DNA of 64,000 bases from Limnoperna fortunei (lineage: Eukaryota; Mollusca; Bivalvia; Mytilida; Modiolidae). The notes under the pieces are model-generated. The model had not been told where the DNA came from, searched no databases, and worked only from the letters and a program-made list of their open reading frames with translations. Positions 22,930 through 36,054 of the stretch are shown here, piece by piece; within the stretch, counting starts at the first letter, position 1, and every line of letters starts with the position of its first letter. The stretch spans positions 5,358,437 to 5,422,436 of the forward strand of contig OX104124.1 of the NCBI GenBank assembly GCA_944474755.1. The letters run 5' to 3'. A program made the translations under genes and the position numbers.

Positions 22930-24230
22930 CCTATCTAACATATAAAATCACTATGAGACCTGAGGAATGCAACTATGATTTATGTTTTAAAATCCCGAGA
23001 CCTTAGTGATTAAATTATAAACCATATAAAATCAACATGGAAACCCTGGAAAAACAATTAAAATTTATATTCAGCATAAAAATTCACTCATGAGACAATA
23101 GCAATGAAATCAAAAACCATATTTCGCATACAAAAAAAAATTACTCTGGAGACTTTAGGGATGCAATTATAGTTAAACTATATTTTACATACATAATCAA
23201 TCCCGAGACCTTGTTTCATGAATTAAAAGCCAGCATATTCTGCACTAAAAATCAATCCTAAAATCTTGGCAACACACTAAAAAGTACATTTAACATATAA
23301 AATCACATAGAGACCATAGTAATGCAATTAAAAACCATATTGTACATATTAAATCAATCATGAGAGCTTACCTATGATCTTTAAAAGCATATACTGAATA
23401 TATAATATCAATCCTAAAAACATGGCAATACAATTAAAAGCTATGCTTAACATATAAAATAACTTATGCGACTATATCAATAATAAAAACCATATTTCAC
23501 ATATAACATCACTCAGTAGACCTTAGTGGTGCAATTGAAAACCATATTTAACATATAAAATCAATTTTAAGAGTGCAAATCAATCCTGTAACCTTTGCAG
23601 TGCAACTAAAAATCACATTTCAAATATAAAATCAATCTAGAGACTTTAGCGACCGCAAAAAACCAAAGCGATAGCAATAAAAACATTTCACATATCAAAT
23701 CAACATTGAGACCTGAACAAAAAATATAAAAAACATATTTCACTTATAAAATCACTCTGGGAATATAAGTTACCGTATTAATTGGATTTATAAAATCGTT
23801 TGTGATAAAATGTAATCAAAAAGAATACAATTCGTAAAAAATTATTCCGGAGATTTAAATGAAGCAATTAAAAAAATAGTGCACAAATAAAATACACCGA
23901 AGGCCTGAGGGATGTAATCAAAACACCCTATTTCAAATATAAAAATAAGCAAATTATCTTAGCAATGCAATAACAACCACAATCCACATAGAAAATCAAT
24001 CATGAGACCTTGAAAATGTAATTAAAAACGATATTTAACATATAAAATCAATTCTGAGACCTTGGTAATGTAATTAAAAACCAAATTTCACATGTACAAA
24101 TAAATCCTGAGGGCTTAGCGATACAACTAGAAACCATTGCATTGTATAAAAGTAAATCATGAAACCTCAACGATGCAATAACTAACTATATTCTTCATAT
24201 AAATTTAGTTGTGAGACTAGCGATTTTTCA
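22930..24230. repeat. Degenerate minisatellite, ~1.3 kb, unit roughly 50-60 bp
   Basis: The unit can be written as ACCATATTTCACATATAAAA then TCAATCCTGAGACC then TTAGCAATGCAATTAAAA. More than twenty diverged copies follow head to tail. Units differ by many substitutions and small indels, so the array is old and not being homogenised. No frame or transcription signal is evident. Confidence 0.85.
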
Positions 24231-24418
24231 AATTAAAGTCTAAGATAACGGGAATTTTTGCATTCTTTAATTCACTAGTACTTTCATGCCTTCCGACAAT
24301 CTTCAGGGGAATGAATATCGTTAATAATGGTTATAACTTTACTAACGGTTACGTTTATATGACATTACAATAGGTACAAGGGGAGTTAATTACATATATG
24401 CTCAATAAGGGAGTCAAT

Positions 24419-24420
<2 letters not shown>

Positions 24421-24466
<46 letters not shown>
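24421..24466. repeat. (AT)n microsatellite
   Basis: An uninterrupted run of about 22 AT units. Confidence 0.97.
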
Positions 24467-24554
24467 AACGTCTAGGTATTGTGACAACCATATAATATAT
24501 CTATCCAGCGGATTTCTGAAACATCAGAAATACAGGGTTAATATCAAATTTTCA

Positions 24555-24725
24555 TATATACTTCTACAAATTAAGCCCAACACTGTTTGAATTAGATTTT
24601 TAACACTGTCAAATTTTTGTTTACCCTCAGCGGGATTCGAACTCACACCGTTGTGACACTGTGGCACCAAATCGCCTGCACTATGTCCAGCGGTCTAGAC
24701 CCCTCGGCCAAATCCGCTATATAAA
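24555..24725 (-). mobile_element. Second SINE type, tRNA-derived
   Basis: On the minus strand, AGCGGATTTGGCCGAGGGGT contains box A, and GTGTGAGTTCGAATCCCGCT contains box B, about 60 bases apart. It then runs into a non-tRNA body ending GGGCTTAATTTGTAG. The head does not close into a good cloverleaf with a matching acceptor stem, so it is a SINE or tRNA relic rather than a working tRNA. It is unrelated to the common SINE beyond the promoter boxes. Confidence 0.7.
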
Positions 24726-25084
24726 AATATAGCTTCATTAACCGGGGTGAATCGTAGACATAGACATAGTACATGTGTACTAGCGTGTGACGATGGAATT
24801 TTCCTAACCAATACATATTAATTTGACAGTAATTTAATTCAGCATTTTTGTATATATTATATAGGATGACAAAGTTACTTATATATATACAAAATATATA
24901 TTAAAATAAATGTTTATTGTCAGTAATATAGTTATATAGTTATGAGCGTCCATTCAGGATGGGTTTTAATTTCTTTATTAGCTTTTTTCTTTTATTTCTC
25001 CTAAACATCACTGGACGTCTTCGTTTTATAGCATGGAAACATTGTTAAAAAGACACCCCCTTGCACGTATCTAAATGTTGAATC

Positions 25085-25600
25085 ACACTGAGTCAGAACC
25101 TTTCATCAACAAAGCACTTCCAATTGTTAATAAGGAGTCGAATAATTCCTTGAATCCCAAGTGTTCTAAGTTTACCAATAAGGCCCCCGAGCTTGCACGA
25201 TATTTATTATATTTACGAACGGTATAAATACAATAGAGTAGTGTTCAACGACGGACCATATTACTTCAGATAATGCACAGTTAATATGTCAATGTTTATA
25301 TATTCGCGGTTTTCCTTTACTTTGTGCATGCGTTCATATCTGCATTTTTTAGTACATAAAATGTATTTCAACTAACGGCGTCATGTTTTGCAACTGCCAG
25401 ACACAACGAAATGAAAACGCCATGGCGTGATTATTCCAACTTTTAAATTGTGAGCTCGCGTATACTAGATCTTGCGAAGATATTCTGAATTGCTAGATGC
25501 TCAGATTTCCACTGTTAGCCAAGGTTTTTACGTTACATGAAACATTCTGTCTTTCGACATGTCATCTGATCCAGTTTGAAATAGAAATGTGCTTGGATCG
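25085..25600 (-). pseudogene. LINE reverse-transcriptase relic, short copy
   Basis: Parallel to 16330-16800: AACCTTTCATCAACA, TAATAAGGAGTCGAATAATT, TATATATTCGCGG, TTTTGCAACTGCCAGACA. It is truncated on both sides relative to the other copies and has no open frame longer than a few tens of codons. Confidence 0.8.
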
Positions 25601-25989
25601 TGTAAATACACAATACAGGTAGTTCAAAATATTCTTCCAGTTTGCTTTAACTATAGAGATCGATAACATACCAATGATACCATAGCTTTTTAACCGAATA
25701 TCTCCCATATTCAAATAAATGTAAGATTTCTGTTATGTAATGCCATACAATCACAGAACACTGCCAAAATGTAGTCGGTAGACGATATTTTACTTAGGCT
25801 GCTAATACAGCAACTACACATAAGAAATAAATAAAATCCTTTTCAAAAGCAAGTTTTTTGTCGCATTAGGTTAGTTGCGTCTTGCTCACAAATGACCTTT
25901 ACATTCAGAACACAAAACTCCTTTTGAAAAAACCCAAGAGAACTTTATGAATATATGTTGTGTCACTAACAGGCCACCAGTGTGTTTAA

Positions 25990-26196
25990 TTAAAAAAAAG
26001 TGTGGTTCTTCTCATCATATGTTGTTTGATGGTAATAAAGCGAAGAATTGTCGTCACCACGAATTTCTTCTCGAATTAACATAGATTGTGTCTCATCACG
26101 TGATTTCTTGTTCGAGTTTTCAGGACAATGAAGTGGATTTTTTCCACAATATTTTTCAGTATATTCAAATTTTATGAATTCAAAAGATTTAGCCAT
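25990..26196 (-). CDS. Possible small ORF or first exon (68 codons)
   Basis: An ATG in a fair context (CATATGG) opens a 68-codon frame of ordinary, charged composition, beginning MAKSFEFIKFEYTEKYCGK and ending with a run of Phe codons before TAA. It has two cysteines, no signal peptide, no membrane segment and no motif I know. It lies in otherwise featureless DNA on the same strand as the LRR exons and upstream of them. It may be chance. Low confidence. Confidence 0.25.
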   Translation of the reverse strand: MAKSFEFIKFEYTEKYCGKNPLHCPENSNKKSRDETQSMLIREEIRGDDNSSLYYHQTTYDEKNHTFF

Positions 26197-26199
26197 ATG

Positions 26200-28100
26200 A
26201 AACAGATTTCAAATTTTAATGTTTTTAATGTTTCACAATAGTATATAAATTACAATTACGAGAAATGGCAATTGACAAAAGTTGTCTATAATAGAAAATT
26301 TCCCCGACAAAAACTATCGCGTGACAAAAGAGAAAAAAAACAGCAGAAAGAGTCATAATAAAGATTCGAGATGCAATCAACAATGTCAAATGGAACGTGT
26401 CATGCGGACATGAAATATCAAAATCGAGCTAATAAAAATAAAACAGTTTGATATATTGTTGACTTTTGTAATATCATTGCGTACAAATTTATTCAAAAAT
26501 CTTTTTTGTCTCAAATTGTGTACAATGGTTTGAAATACATCACTAATATCACCAAAGTGATTTTATATGTAAAATACGATTTTGAATAATCTAGATATAT
26601 TTAAGTGTGTAGGACCTTTGTCATCAGAACGCAAACATAAAGCAAACTGAAACAATCAAGTAATATTTAACCACACATATTTTTGTAATCACAAAAACCT
26701 TTATAGACTGTGCTTTATATTAGGAAAACGCAAGGTTTTTTATAGGGATTGACAACACTATGTAAGCACTGTACTCTATTTTAACACTGTACTGTTGCCA
26801 TATGTTGACAATCACATGCAATTACGAGAAGACTATTTATGCCCTCCAAAATGCCGAACTTATTTGGCAAAAATAATAAAAACCTCATCTATTGCACAAT
26901 GATAATGACTGTAACTATGAAAAATCTTACTTGAAACACTTTTCAACACAAAATAAAAGAAAAAGTACTTTCAATTTTATCGTAATCAATGACATATACA
27001 CTGCAGTTAGAAAATGACTGTACTATTATTTCTTGTTCATTTGTTTCAATTTTTTTGAATGAATCTATGTATGGTTCTGATAAATAATATTACAGTCATT
27101 TTCCAACTGCATTGTAACCGAATGCTAATGTAATAAGATAAAAACTTAACTAATAATTGCTCTACAAATACTCACTAAATTGCATGTGATTATCGACATT
27201 GGGCAACGGTAAAGTGTTAACATTAAATGCTTAGCCATAGAGTACAGTGCTCCATAGTGTGGACAACAAGGAAAGACTTTTACGCAAGTTTATGATGATT
27301 AACTATTAGCATTTTAATATATAAACTCTATCGAAAATGATAAACAATTTCGAAAAAAGGTAGCCAGACTAATATTTTCTATATGAAGTAACTGTGCTTC
27401 TTATTTTTAAACAGATCTTGTTAACTGGAGCATATATCGATTATTGGTGGATATTTGTTCACAATGAACGATATTTTATTTCAACTATATTCTAGTAGAG
27501 ATTAAGTTGGACATTAAATCTATAGATAAAATATGTGGCCTAATACGAGCGTACTCTTATATTGACACCAAAAAAGTGGTCTTTAGCCAGCAAGAAGCAT
27601 GGCACTCTCCAAACAGGTCGCCCCACATGGGTCCTTGGCCAATCTCAGTATAATGACATAACAGCTCCCCAACTGGAAACACATAGTCTCTAAAATTATT
27701 TCCCGTTTACTACGATAATGTCTTGTTTAATATTCTCGATTTGAAGTTTACATTCCTAAAGTGCATGTGGGCGGCAGTTGCGTGTCAAATGCCACACGGC
27801 AGTTTTTTTCTTGCCTAATAATTTTTAAGTCGGTATATTTTTGTACAAATTAATGATAAAATAAAACTCAATCTGTTAGAACAACAATTTTTTAAAGGGA
27901 CTGTTTTGTCGAAGTGATCTCCCAAAACGTTGTATTACTGGCTTTTTAGCATTAAAGTCTTCCGGAATGTGAGGTACTGGCTGTTTGGTCAATGGACGGC
28001 TGTGGTGTTTTGTGCAGTATGTTATTTGTGTTCGTTTATGTAATAGTTGGCATATGCTTATCTTTCATTTTACATTTTAAATATTAATCATTAGTACGTT
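26200..28100. other. No feature seen
   Basis: AT-rich DNA with short frames only. I could not define a repeat or RNA gene. Confidence 0.5.
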
Positions 28101-28104
28101 GTAA

Positions 28105-28275
28105 TTACTTTTTTTATCTAATGACCTCTAATGCAAAAACATATGATTTCAAATTATGTGACAGGTTTACAGAGTACCATTTTAAAATTATGTCATTTTT
28201 ATATTTATGTATCAGTTTGTTTTCAGACAAAACGTGCATTTAAATTCTGTTATTTTATCACCACAAATGTTTCAT
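28105..28275 (+). repeat. Short dispersed repeat (partner 8528-8675)
   Basis: Same orientation and phrases as the partner; an extra TACAGAGTACCATTT is present here. Its borders are not otherwise marked. Confidence 0.7.
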
Positions 28276-28279
28276 GTTC

Positions 28280-31200
28280 TATATTAGCTATTGCTTTGTG
28301 CTGAATTCTTTTGTTTTCAGTAATTTGGGAGATACAATTTACACATAATATATTTAGAAAATTGTTGTTTCCATTTGTTATTAAAATCATATATTACAAA
28401 ATGTTTTTTGTGACATAATGTACAGTCATCTCTTTGGGTTCACGTTTTCACTTTTACATTAGTAACGAGAACGAGTCATGAAAAGTAGTTCGTTCATGAC
28501 GTTATTTATATTTGACAAATCAGCTCGTGAGAAATGTTCCTTTCTTAAAATGTAAAACTCAGTTGATTAACTCACTAGTATTTTGACCAGGATACAAATA
28601 ACAATGCGAGGAACATGATGTATATATTATATTATTTTGAGTCAGGACTTATATTAACATTCGAGATAATGGCATACAATGTATTTTAAGTCGTTTGTTT
28701 GATGTAAAGCATATCGTGTTTATTTATGTTGCATTTACCGTCTATTTCTTGTCCTTTTCTAGGCACAATCAACGTAACAAAATATATGTTATATGTTTTG
28801 CATTTTACAGTTAAAATTGCTATATGATTTTTAATCTTGACACAATAAAAATGATCTGTATATAAGCGCAGGAGATTTTAGTTAAACCATTGCACTTGAC
28901 AATTAGTAGATAGCCCTAGCTACTAACTAATACAGATGTGGAAAGTTAAAACACAGTCGCTAACCGTAATTACGCATGTTTTATGTATATATGTTGAGCT
29001 GGATGGCAATCACTGTAAGGTGAACAACATTAGTTTTGTTGACATATCCTACAATAAATGGCACAATAGACAGTCTGTGTGTTATCTTAGCCGCAAGTGG
29101 CAAAGCAGTTTAATCAACAGTTATGATCAGAATTGCACGTAAACCACGTGACCTTAACTTTTAAGAGTTAACTTCAAACTTTAATTTAAAGTAACTTAAT
29201 ATTACAGTAGTACTTTCAAGCAAAGTTTATATATCTTAAGGGGAGGGGACAACATCATTTCTGTTTATATATTTTGGTCATTTCAACTGTTTTGTTTTAA
29301 ACAAAGCAACTGTTAACTGTGTTTTACCATTAGCTGTTATTTGTTTTCTTAAAAATTGACATTGTACACGTAGTTGACTGTTATAATGAAAATAAAAACC
29401 CCTGTTTGCTGTTAGGATATTGCCCTTCTGTGTGATTCTGCTGTTATCCTTTCTTAATTTTTGAGATCGCTGTTTTCTGTTTGCTCATGTAAATTGATTT
29501 GTTATCTGTTATCTTTATTTTAAATTTCCTGTTATCTGTTTTGGGAAAAAATTTGTCAACCTGCTAATGGACACTCCCCCTTTATGTTCACCCCAATCTC
29601 AGTTAATTTCATAAAGATTTTGATAGGACCGTGTCACCAACCTGAATTCTCTCAACAGGGTAAACAAAGATTATGAGCCGTTTGATGAACATCTTTACTT
29701 TGGTTGTGGGCCAAATGGTTATTAGTATCTGTCTTACATAATCTTAGTATTTGTTTATACGTCAAATCGCTTTTAGTCATTTTGATATTTTCTTTCATAA
29801 ACTACAACCACAGTGTAAACTTTCAAAATTTGTAAAATTAGATTTTTCCGATTTCCATCGAAATGAACAATAATTGTCATGTTTGGAATAAAGACCAATT
29901 TACAATATTGTCTTAGTTTTAATAATTGGGGGCACTTTCATTTCAATAGCTATAATGTGTTGAATCATATATAAAGAGGAAAGATTGAATGAACCCAATC
30001 ATTATATGAGTTTATAGTGATTGTACATAATATATGTAATAAGTTGACTGATTTGTGGGGCACTTAAAGTGCAGTAATTAGCAGTTCAGCTATTATCCAA
30101 TTAATTTTAATCGTAGTTTTAGAATTATTATTATTTTAATTATGCAAAACAATGTTTATCTCGATATGACAAATGAGCTAGCTTATGGGAGTAATAGACA
30201 ATTACCCGTTAATTTCACTTTGCCGAATTAAACAGTATTCCGGTTTATCGGACAACAGACCTAACATCATTTCAAACTAATAACTTCTTTCATATAAAAT
30301 ACCTCTCAATTCTCATTTTATTGTGGTATGCTTTTACTTAGCTTATTAATTTAACATAAAATAATATTTTTGAAAACGTCGATCTTCCGCTCAATTTTCG
30401 CAATAGTTTGGAGAAAGTGTACATAATGTACATTATACAGTAAGTAACTTTATGAATTAGCAAAATACACCATAATAAAATTCATATTACACGTATTAGA
30501 CACGGAGTCAATATTCTTACAGTGTAAACCAGAAAATTGTTTAAACATTATATCATGCTAATAACCGAAGTTATTATTGTATAAATTTTGCGAAAACAAA
30601 ATTTATAATAAAATAAAATAAGAAAAAAACATTACAGTACAAAAGACACTAAAGAGAACACTTACATTTAAAAACAATTAACTGTCGTAAGTGTAGTACA
30701 TTTGTTCGACTCTAATAGTATATTAACTGCATTATTGTTATCTTTTGGAGGAATTTTCGTTGGGTTTATTTATATATGAACGTACAGTGTTCTATATTTC
30801 ACGATACAAGTTTAATTGACTGAAGACGACAACAGTTACAGTTCTGACTTACGCATTAGGTTTGAGTTTTGTGAGCGTTTGATTTTTCGATTCTTTGATC
30901 CTCCTATCCGTTGGTGTCTAACAGTCGATAAATAAGAATGCGAATCAATGATATCATGCGAACCAATATCTAAATTGTATAATGTTCTCAAAAGCAGTAT
31001 CGACATATTGTGTATGTACAATGTTGATTCCACAGTTACATGTTCATTAAAAACAGCATGTATCGTTTATAAAAAGTTTATATTTCCAAGTTTCACATGA
31101 CGACAACTCGATGTCATTGTGTGTAGTGTATATACATTTCTATTGCAGACTATATAAGATAAACGATGTACAATACGATATAAAACAAAATTTACAACAT

Positions 31201-31800
31201 TATGTTTGCTTTCATTTTGTAGATTGCTCACAATTCGTATTTAACATTTTTTATTGTATGCAATTACCTTTCAGCGTATTGCATTCTCTTTACATGGTTA
31301 TAACAGATTCCTTATTTACAAACGAAGGTAACAACAGGGTACGTAGTAAGCAAAAAGATATAAATACCGTAACACATAATATCATCTTAGGTTCTTAAGT
31401 TTACGAAAACATCAATTCCTAAAGTAATTTATACAAATACTTTAAACGTGTATAATTTTCTCATTAGTTTTGGAGAACATATTTATTTGTTGTACATAAT
31501 TGTGGTGCGGATATTTTAAACATTTTCATTTTTTTTAAATACTAAATAATACAGTAGCCATATTTGTTATTATTAAAATTTATATTTGTTCCAACATGAG
31601 GTATACTGTTTGTGTATACCAGCAACAAACATTTGATAGTGTGCATGTACAAGTCGTTAAATCTGCATGTGAAGCAAATACACACGTAATTCATAACATG
31701 CGATGCTATTAGTCTGATGTTTTTATATTCAAATAACAGTTAACAGCTTCAGTGTGTTAGTGTTCCGCTTTTATTGCAAAAAAAAACACTGCTGTATTAA
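28280..31800. other. AT-rich stretch; only weak frames and one low-complexity patch
   Basis: A TCTGTTATC-rich patch at 29400-29560 repeats CTGTTATC and TGTTATCTGTT words. Two frames stand out slightly: 30836-31033 on the minus strand (65 codons, basic C-terminus, with a GTAAGT near its end) and 31111-31398 on the plus strand (95 codons, Phe/Tyr-rich). Neither has a recognisable domain or a repeat partner to test conservation, so I do not call them genes. Confidence 0.4.
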
Positions 31801-31816
31801 GAGTTAGTGTGTCTTT

Positions 31817-31925
31817 TTTGGTATATAACACCACTATCAGCAATTTATCAGCTCTATCATGGCGTCCAGTTTTTTTGTGGAAGTACCCGACCTCGGTCGT
31901 TAAGCTGTCAGTCCTTGTCAAAACT
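31817..31925 (-). mobile_element. SINE fragment
   Basis: ATAACACCACTATCAGCAAT, then TCTATCATGGCGTCCAGTTT and GGAAGTACCCGACC: the complement of the common SINE tail and core, with the head missing. Confidence 0.75.
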
Positions 31926-32574
31926 AGTGTACATATACTATTACCAGATACATTGATATATTTATAGATACACAAAAATATCAAAATCAATATATGTTCC
32001 ACAGCAGCACGAAAACTTTCTTCATAGTTTATTATAATTGTATCACGGAAGATTGCATTTTCTGGTTATGCCTAAATGATAGTATCCAAATCTATCATGC
32101 ATTTGATGCATTTGCTGGAAGTGGCTGCAGTAGAATGGCTTTATTTTGCCGCTAACACACGAATAAAATTGAAATTAACGAGTAAAATTCTTTCACGATG
32201 ATGTTAATTTAATGCTTCTCATTTCCATGCGCTGGATTTTAACAAACTAGTTTCCATATTTTAATTATGATACAGTAAAGAACACTAAGAAATGAAAGTA
32301 TGCTAGGGCATATTTAGTTTATATACAAGAAATATCAAAAATGTATTTAGGCAAAAAATAATATTATTAGCTTCTCAGGCCCCGCCGCGTGGACCATTTA
32401 CCCGCCGCATTCGTCGTTTTTTATCATACCAAAAAAAAAATTAAAAATTGGCAGTTCCGCGCCCCGCCCGGAAATTTTTCGCGTCTGTTTCCGTTACCAG
32501 TAAAATTTATGATTTTAACAATCATCGAAATGTTTTCTTTAACACGCTTTATCACGTGGTGTGGTGAATTAAAA

Positions 32575-32890
32575 ATGGCATCGTCTTTGGTGTCATGCCA
32601 AGTCCTTTCTGGAGGAAAAACGATAATACCGTGGACAATTAATTGCGATTTTATGTCAGAGTACGCTTGGGGACTTGTTAGAATCAATTAAAGTCAACGC
32701 TGCATCAGCCATTGTCAAATTTGAAGGCTACACAGCCGATGCCTTCATTGCGAGGTCCATTATACCATTGCAGGAATGCGAGACAACTCGGACCTTAATA
32801 GGACAAGTCGGACCGTGTTATTCATTTATACGGTCCGAGTTGTCCTATAATTATGTTCCAAGAAATCTATATTGTCATGTAAAGAAATAA
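32575..32890 (+). pseudogene. Coding-like segment with one frameshift
   Basis: A frame from ATG at 32575 (MASSLVSCQVLSGGKTI...) runs to a stop at 32689. From 32675 the next frame takes over (LLESIKVNAASAIVKFEGYT...) and runs to 32890. Base composition, absence of low complexity and the clean hand-over suggest a former exon with a single indel near 32675. The product is not recognised. The last 40 codons cross the GGTCCGAGTTGTCC hairpin and are probably not protein. It may be a host gene piece carried by the surrounding TIR element. Confidence 0.4.
32800..32846. repeat. 17-bp hairpin with GGTCCGA arms
   Basis: AGGACAAGTCGGACCGT pairs with ACGGTCCGAGTTGTCCT (one mismatch) around a 13-base AT-rich loop. 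Another half-site GACAACTCGGACC lies at 32782-32794. Confidence 0.85.
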
Positions 32891-34053
32891 AGTTTTTGTT
32901 TGTTAACTGCAGACGTTTATTTTATTAACTGTACAGCAGTTGACCAGACTGAAATTTGTTGTTTAACGTGAAATTTACTATGTATCAGAAAAAAAGCAAA
33001 AAAAAAGCTTCAACATATATTTATTTTAAAATAAAGGAATTGTGATATCAGAGTATAATATCATGTCGTCACCATTTTTTCACATCTTGACCAAGCTACT
33101 CATTTGGAATCACAGAAGTTTCTATCAGTTTCACTAAATTCACTTATTTGAAAACAAACAAGCTCAAATTCTTTCAGATCTTAATCGTGAGTATTTTATG
33201 AATACTTAAAATTTAATGTTGTTATTTGTGTCGCATTTCTCAACTTCACATTTAACTTTTATATAATTAAATCGGTATAATTTACATTTGAGTAGAACTA
33301 TTTCAATTTGGTAGAAAAAAAATATAATGTTTAGTGATAATTATTATAAACAGGACTATAGTATTTTAATATTTTAATGACATTATGAGAAAAAAATGCG
33401 GTCAGAGTTTTCCTATTTTCTTCGGACCAAGCTGTCCTTGCTACAGTCCGATTTGTCTGCGTTCCAAGTTGTTCGGTTACCAATTACAGTGCATATATCA
33501 AAAAGAAGACAACAAATATGTATACAAAAAGTTGGTTTTAATTTCCCATTAAAACAGAATTCTTCAATTTCTTGTTTTATATACCAGTGTATAAGAACAG
33601 ATGCTATATTTTAATAATTCAGACATGATGAAAGTTTCCACAAGTACATGCCAGAAAAAAAAGAGCCGCCCTGCCTCATTAAAAAATATGAAAAATGGCC
33701 TGAGAAGCAACAATACATATAAAATTAATTTAGCTAGTATATCTGGTTAGTCTAGTGTATCTATGTCAATAAGAATTATCTTTTATAATTAATATTACAG
33801 CTAATTAGTTGCCTGTAAATAAAATTTAAAAAAAACCCCATAAAAGTTGTATTCTATTCTTTTCAATGTAATGTAGGGTTACCAGAAGTTGTTCATGATC
33901 CTCTTATAATGAAAAAGTTATTGCTTGACAAGGAATTGAAAATTGACAATTAAGTGTAAAGAATATTTATATTGAGTTTTATAGTAATAACAAAAATTGA
34001 TACAAACTTTTGTTTTAATCGGTAAATTAAAATTTTTTTTTATATATCATATT

Positions 34054-34121
34054 TTAATGTACTTAACAAACAATTGTTAAATGCAACATGCCATTTAACA
34101 ATTGTTTGTTAAGTACATTAA
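34054..34121. repeat. Perfect 30-bp inverted repeat with 8-base loop
   Basis: The arms at 34054-34083 and 34092-34121 are exactly complementary, starting TTAATGTACTTAACAAACAA; the loop is CAACATGC. Its duplicate at 49638-49705 has one mismatch. Perfect pairing suggests a recent or conserved structure such as a small foldback element. Confidence 0.97.
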
Positions 34122-34699
34122 GAAATGTTATATAATTTTTTTATTTATTCTGTGACTTAGTGGTTAAGGTAGTTAAATCTAATATTGGCCATGTACAGTT
34201 CTTGCACCCGTTAACGCAACACCTTTACTAATTGATAACTGATTGCTAACGGATTTTGGAACGTTGACGGATCGCTGACTGATTGATGACCAAAACATCC
34301 GTCCAAAATTATTAATCGGTCATTTCCTTGGTAACGTAACCGATCAGTCCAATCAGTGCGATCCAGAATCCGTCATTTATTCAGCAGAAAAAGTCCTTAC
34401 TTTCACAGACATCATTTTACATGCAGTTAAAAAAACAAGTTACTTAAATTTATGCGTGCATGTTTTTATGTAGTTAACAACATTTTTGGTCACCCATTTT
34501 TCAATCAAATTATAAAACTGTTATGTATAAACAGTTGTTGAACTGTTAAACAAATATTGTTAAACAAAACATATTGTTTACTAAACATAAAGTTGAAAAT
34601 ATTGTAAAATATAAAGCGATAATTGTCAAAAGTTTTATTTGACATGCAGTAAACGTAGTTAGAGACGTATGCTTACAATTACACCGGATTGTTTGATTG

Positions 34700-34905
34700 T
34701 TTAGGGTTTTCAGCAACATATCAGTTATTTCATGACATCCAGTGTTTTTATTGGTGGTGGGGTCGGAGGAAGCCGGAGTACATTTCTACTAAACTAAGTT
34801 GGAGTCGGGCATACCTTTCCTGCAGTTATTTGCAAATCCGCAACTTTTTCACATGCATGTGATAAATAGTCGATTTCTAACCAATCAGGCAACGAGGCCC
34901 GAATA
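34700..34905 (-). mobile_element. Nested SINE in L2
   Basis: TTCATGACATCCAGTG, GGAGGAAGCCGGAGTACA and ACCAATCAGGCAACGAGGCC mark tail, core and head. Equivalent to 6041-6223. Confidence 0.75.
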
Positions 34906-35082
34906 GTCTACGAATACTGCAGTTAAGCATACAAAATGTGTTACAGATAGACACGTTTTTTATGGTACGAAATAGTTTTTTTTTAGTTTAAACATTGTCA
35001 TTACAGCCGTATCGATAAAACAGAACCTTTTCAAAACTTTAAAAGAGCGTCCTTCAATTTGAATAATAATAATAATAATTGC

Positions 35083-35114
<32 letters not shown>
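35083..35114 (+). repeat. (GATT)n microsatellite in L2
   Basis: About eight GATT units. The equivalent tract is only a few units long in L1 (near 6450) and longer in L3 (51154-51198), showing slippage between copies. Confidence 0.95.
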
Positions 35115-35117
<3 letters not shown>

Positions 35118-36054
35118 GTTTGCTTTACGTACCCACAAGCAGTATTTCAGCTTTATTCAAGACGAAAACAAATTTAATACCAATCAATTAGCGAAAGATG
35201 GACCGAAGGGAAAACATTTTGAATGCCACTGGGCAAATATTGGGTATGGGTAGGGGCGGAAAAATTACCTTTCTGTGCCTATTTTTTTAAATCTAAAGGG
35301 ATGCAAATTGAGCAAATTGAGTGGCAATCTCAGAACACGTCATCCACTATGGTCCTCGGCACGGCTTTTCCGTATTATGACAAACCCCGATCCCGAGAAG
35401 TCATATCCTATCCGCTACCTTTGGACACGCTTGGCAGTTATGTGAACCCTAGTAACTTATTTCAAATACTCTCGATTTACAAGGAAAACATTTATTCTTA
35501 TATCTCATTAAATATCGAACGCCTATAACAGTCATCGACAAAAAACAAAACATTAATTAAAATATCATTTTCCATGAACGTCAACTATTTATGATTCTTT
35601 AGAGTAAACGAAAAATTATAGTACAAAACGTATCTTTAATAAAATTCGTTTTATGTTTCAAAAACTCGTAGAATATTTACAAATCTTATTTAATTATTAC
35701 AAAATAGATAACAAAAAGGCGTTTACAATATTAAAAGTATTTCGCCTTTGATATTTTATTAAACGAAATTTCGAAATTGTACCGTCAAGAATGCGATAAA
35801 CAGGATTTATTTCATCTTACGCTTACATGTTTGCATCCTTATCTTGGAAATGTCTATATACAAGCCTGTTTGGTAGTAAATTCTTTATTTGAGATTAAAC
35901 TCTTGTAAATTCATGTGATATGAAACAACGAATAGAATATACAATAGATGTTTCCGCTTTTGTCATAATTCTTTTTTAGTATTAACCCGGAATTCTAAGG
36001 AATTGAGGCACAGAAAAAATCTTTTTAAGCGTTTATAATAAAAGAGACTCGACC

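Larger units (their letters stand above)
32370..33708. mobile_element. 1.3-kb element with 12-bp TIRs
   Basis: GCTTCTCAGGCC opens and GGCCTGAGAAGC closes the segment. The first 100 bases and the last 40 are much GC-richer than the surroundings. Inside are a coding-like segment (32575-32890), a hairpin (32800-32846) and a second patch of GGACCAAGCTGTCC/GTCCGA words near 33420-33475. No clear target duplication was found. CAGGCC ends would fit a hAT-like element, but the flanks do not show the 8-bp duplication expected. Confidence 0.6.

Noticed and set aside
22930..24230. CRISPR-like array
   Set aside because: Units are contiguous and degenerate with no unique spacers between constant repeats, and the DNA is clearly animal.
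35223..35528. 101-codon frame in L2 with a 102-codon counterpart in L3 (51307-51615)
   Set aside because: Open in both because of the recent segmental duplication. L1 has no such frame, and differences between the two mostly change amino acids, so there is no sign of selection.
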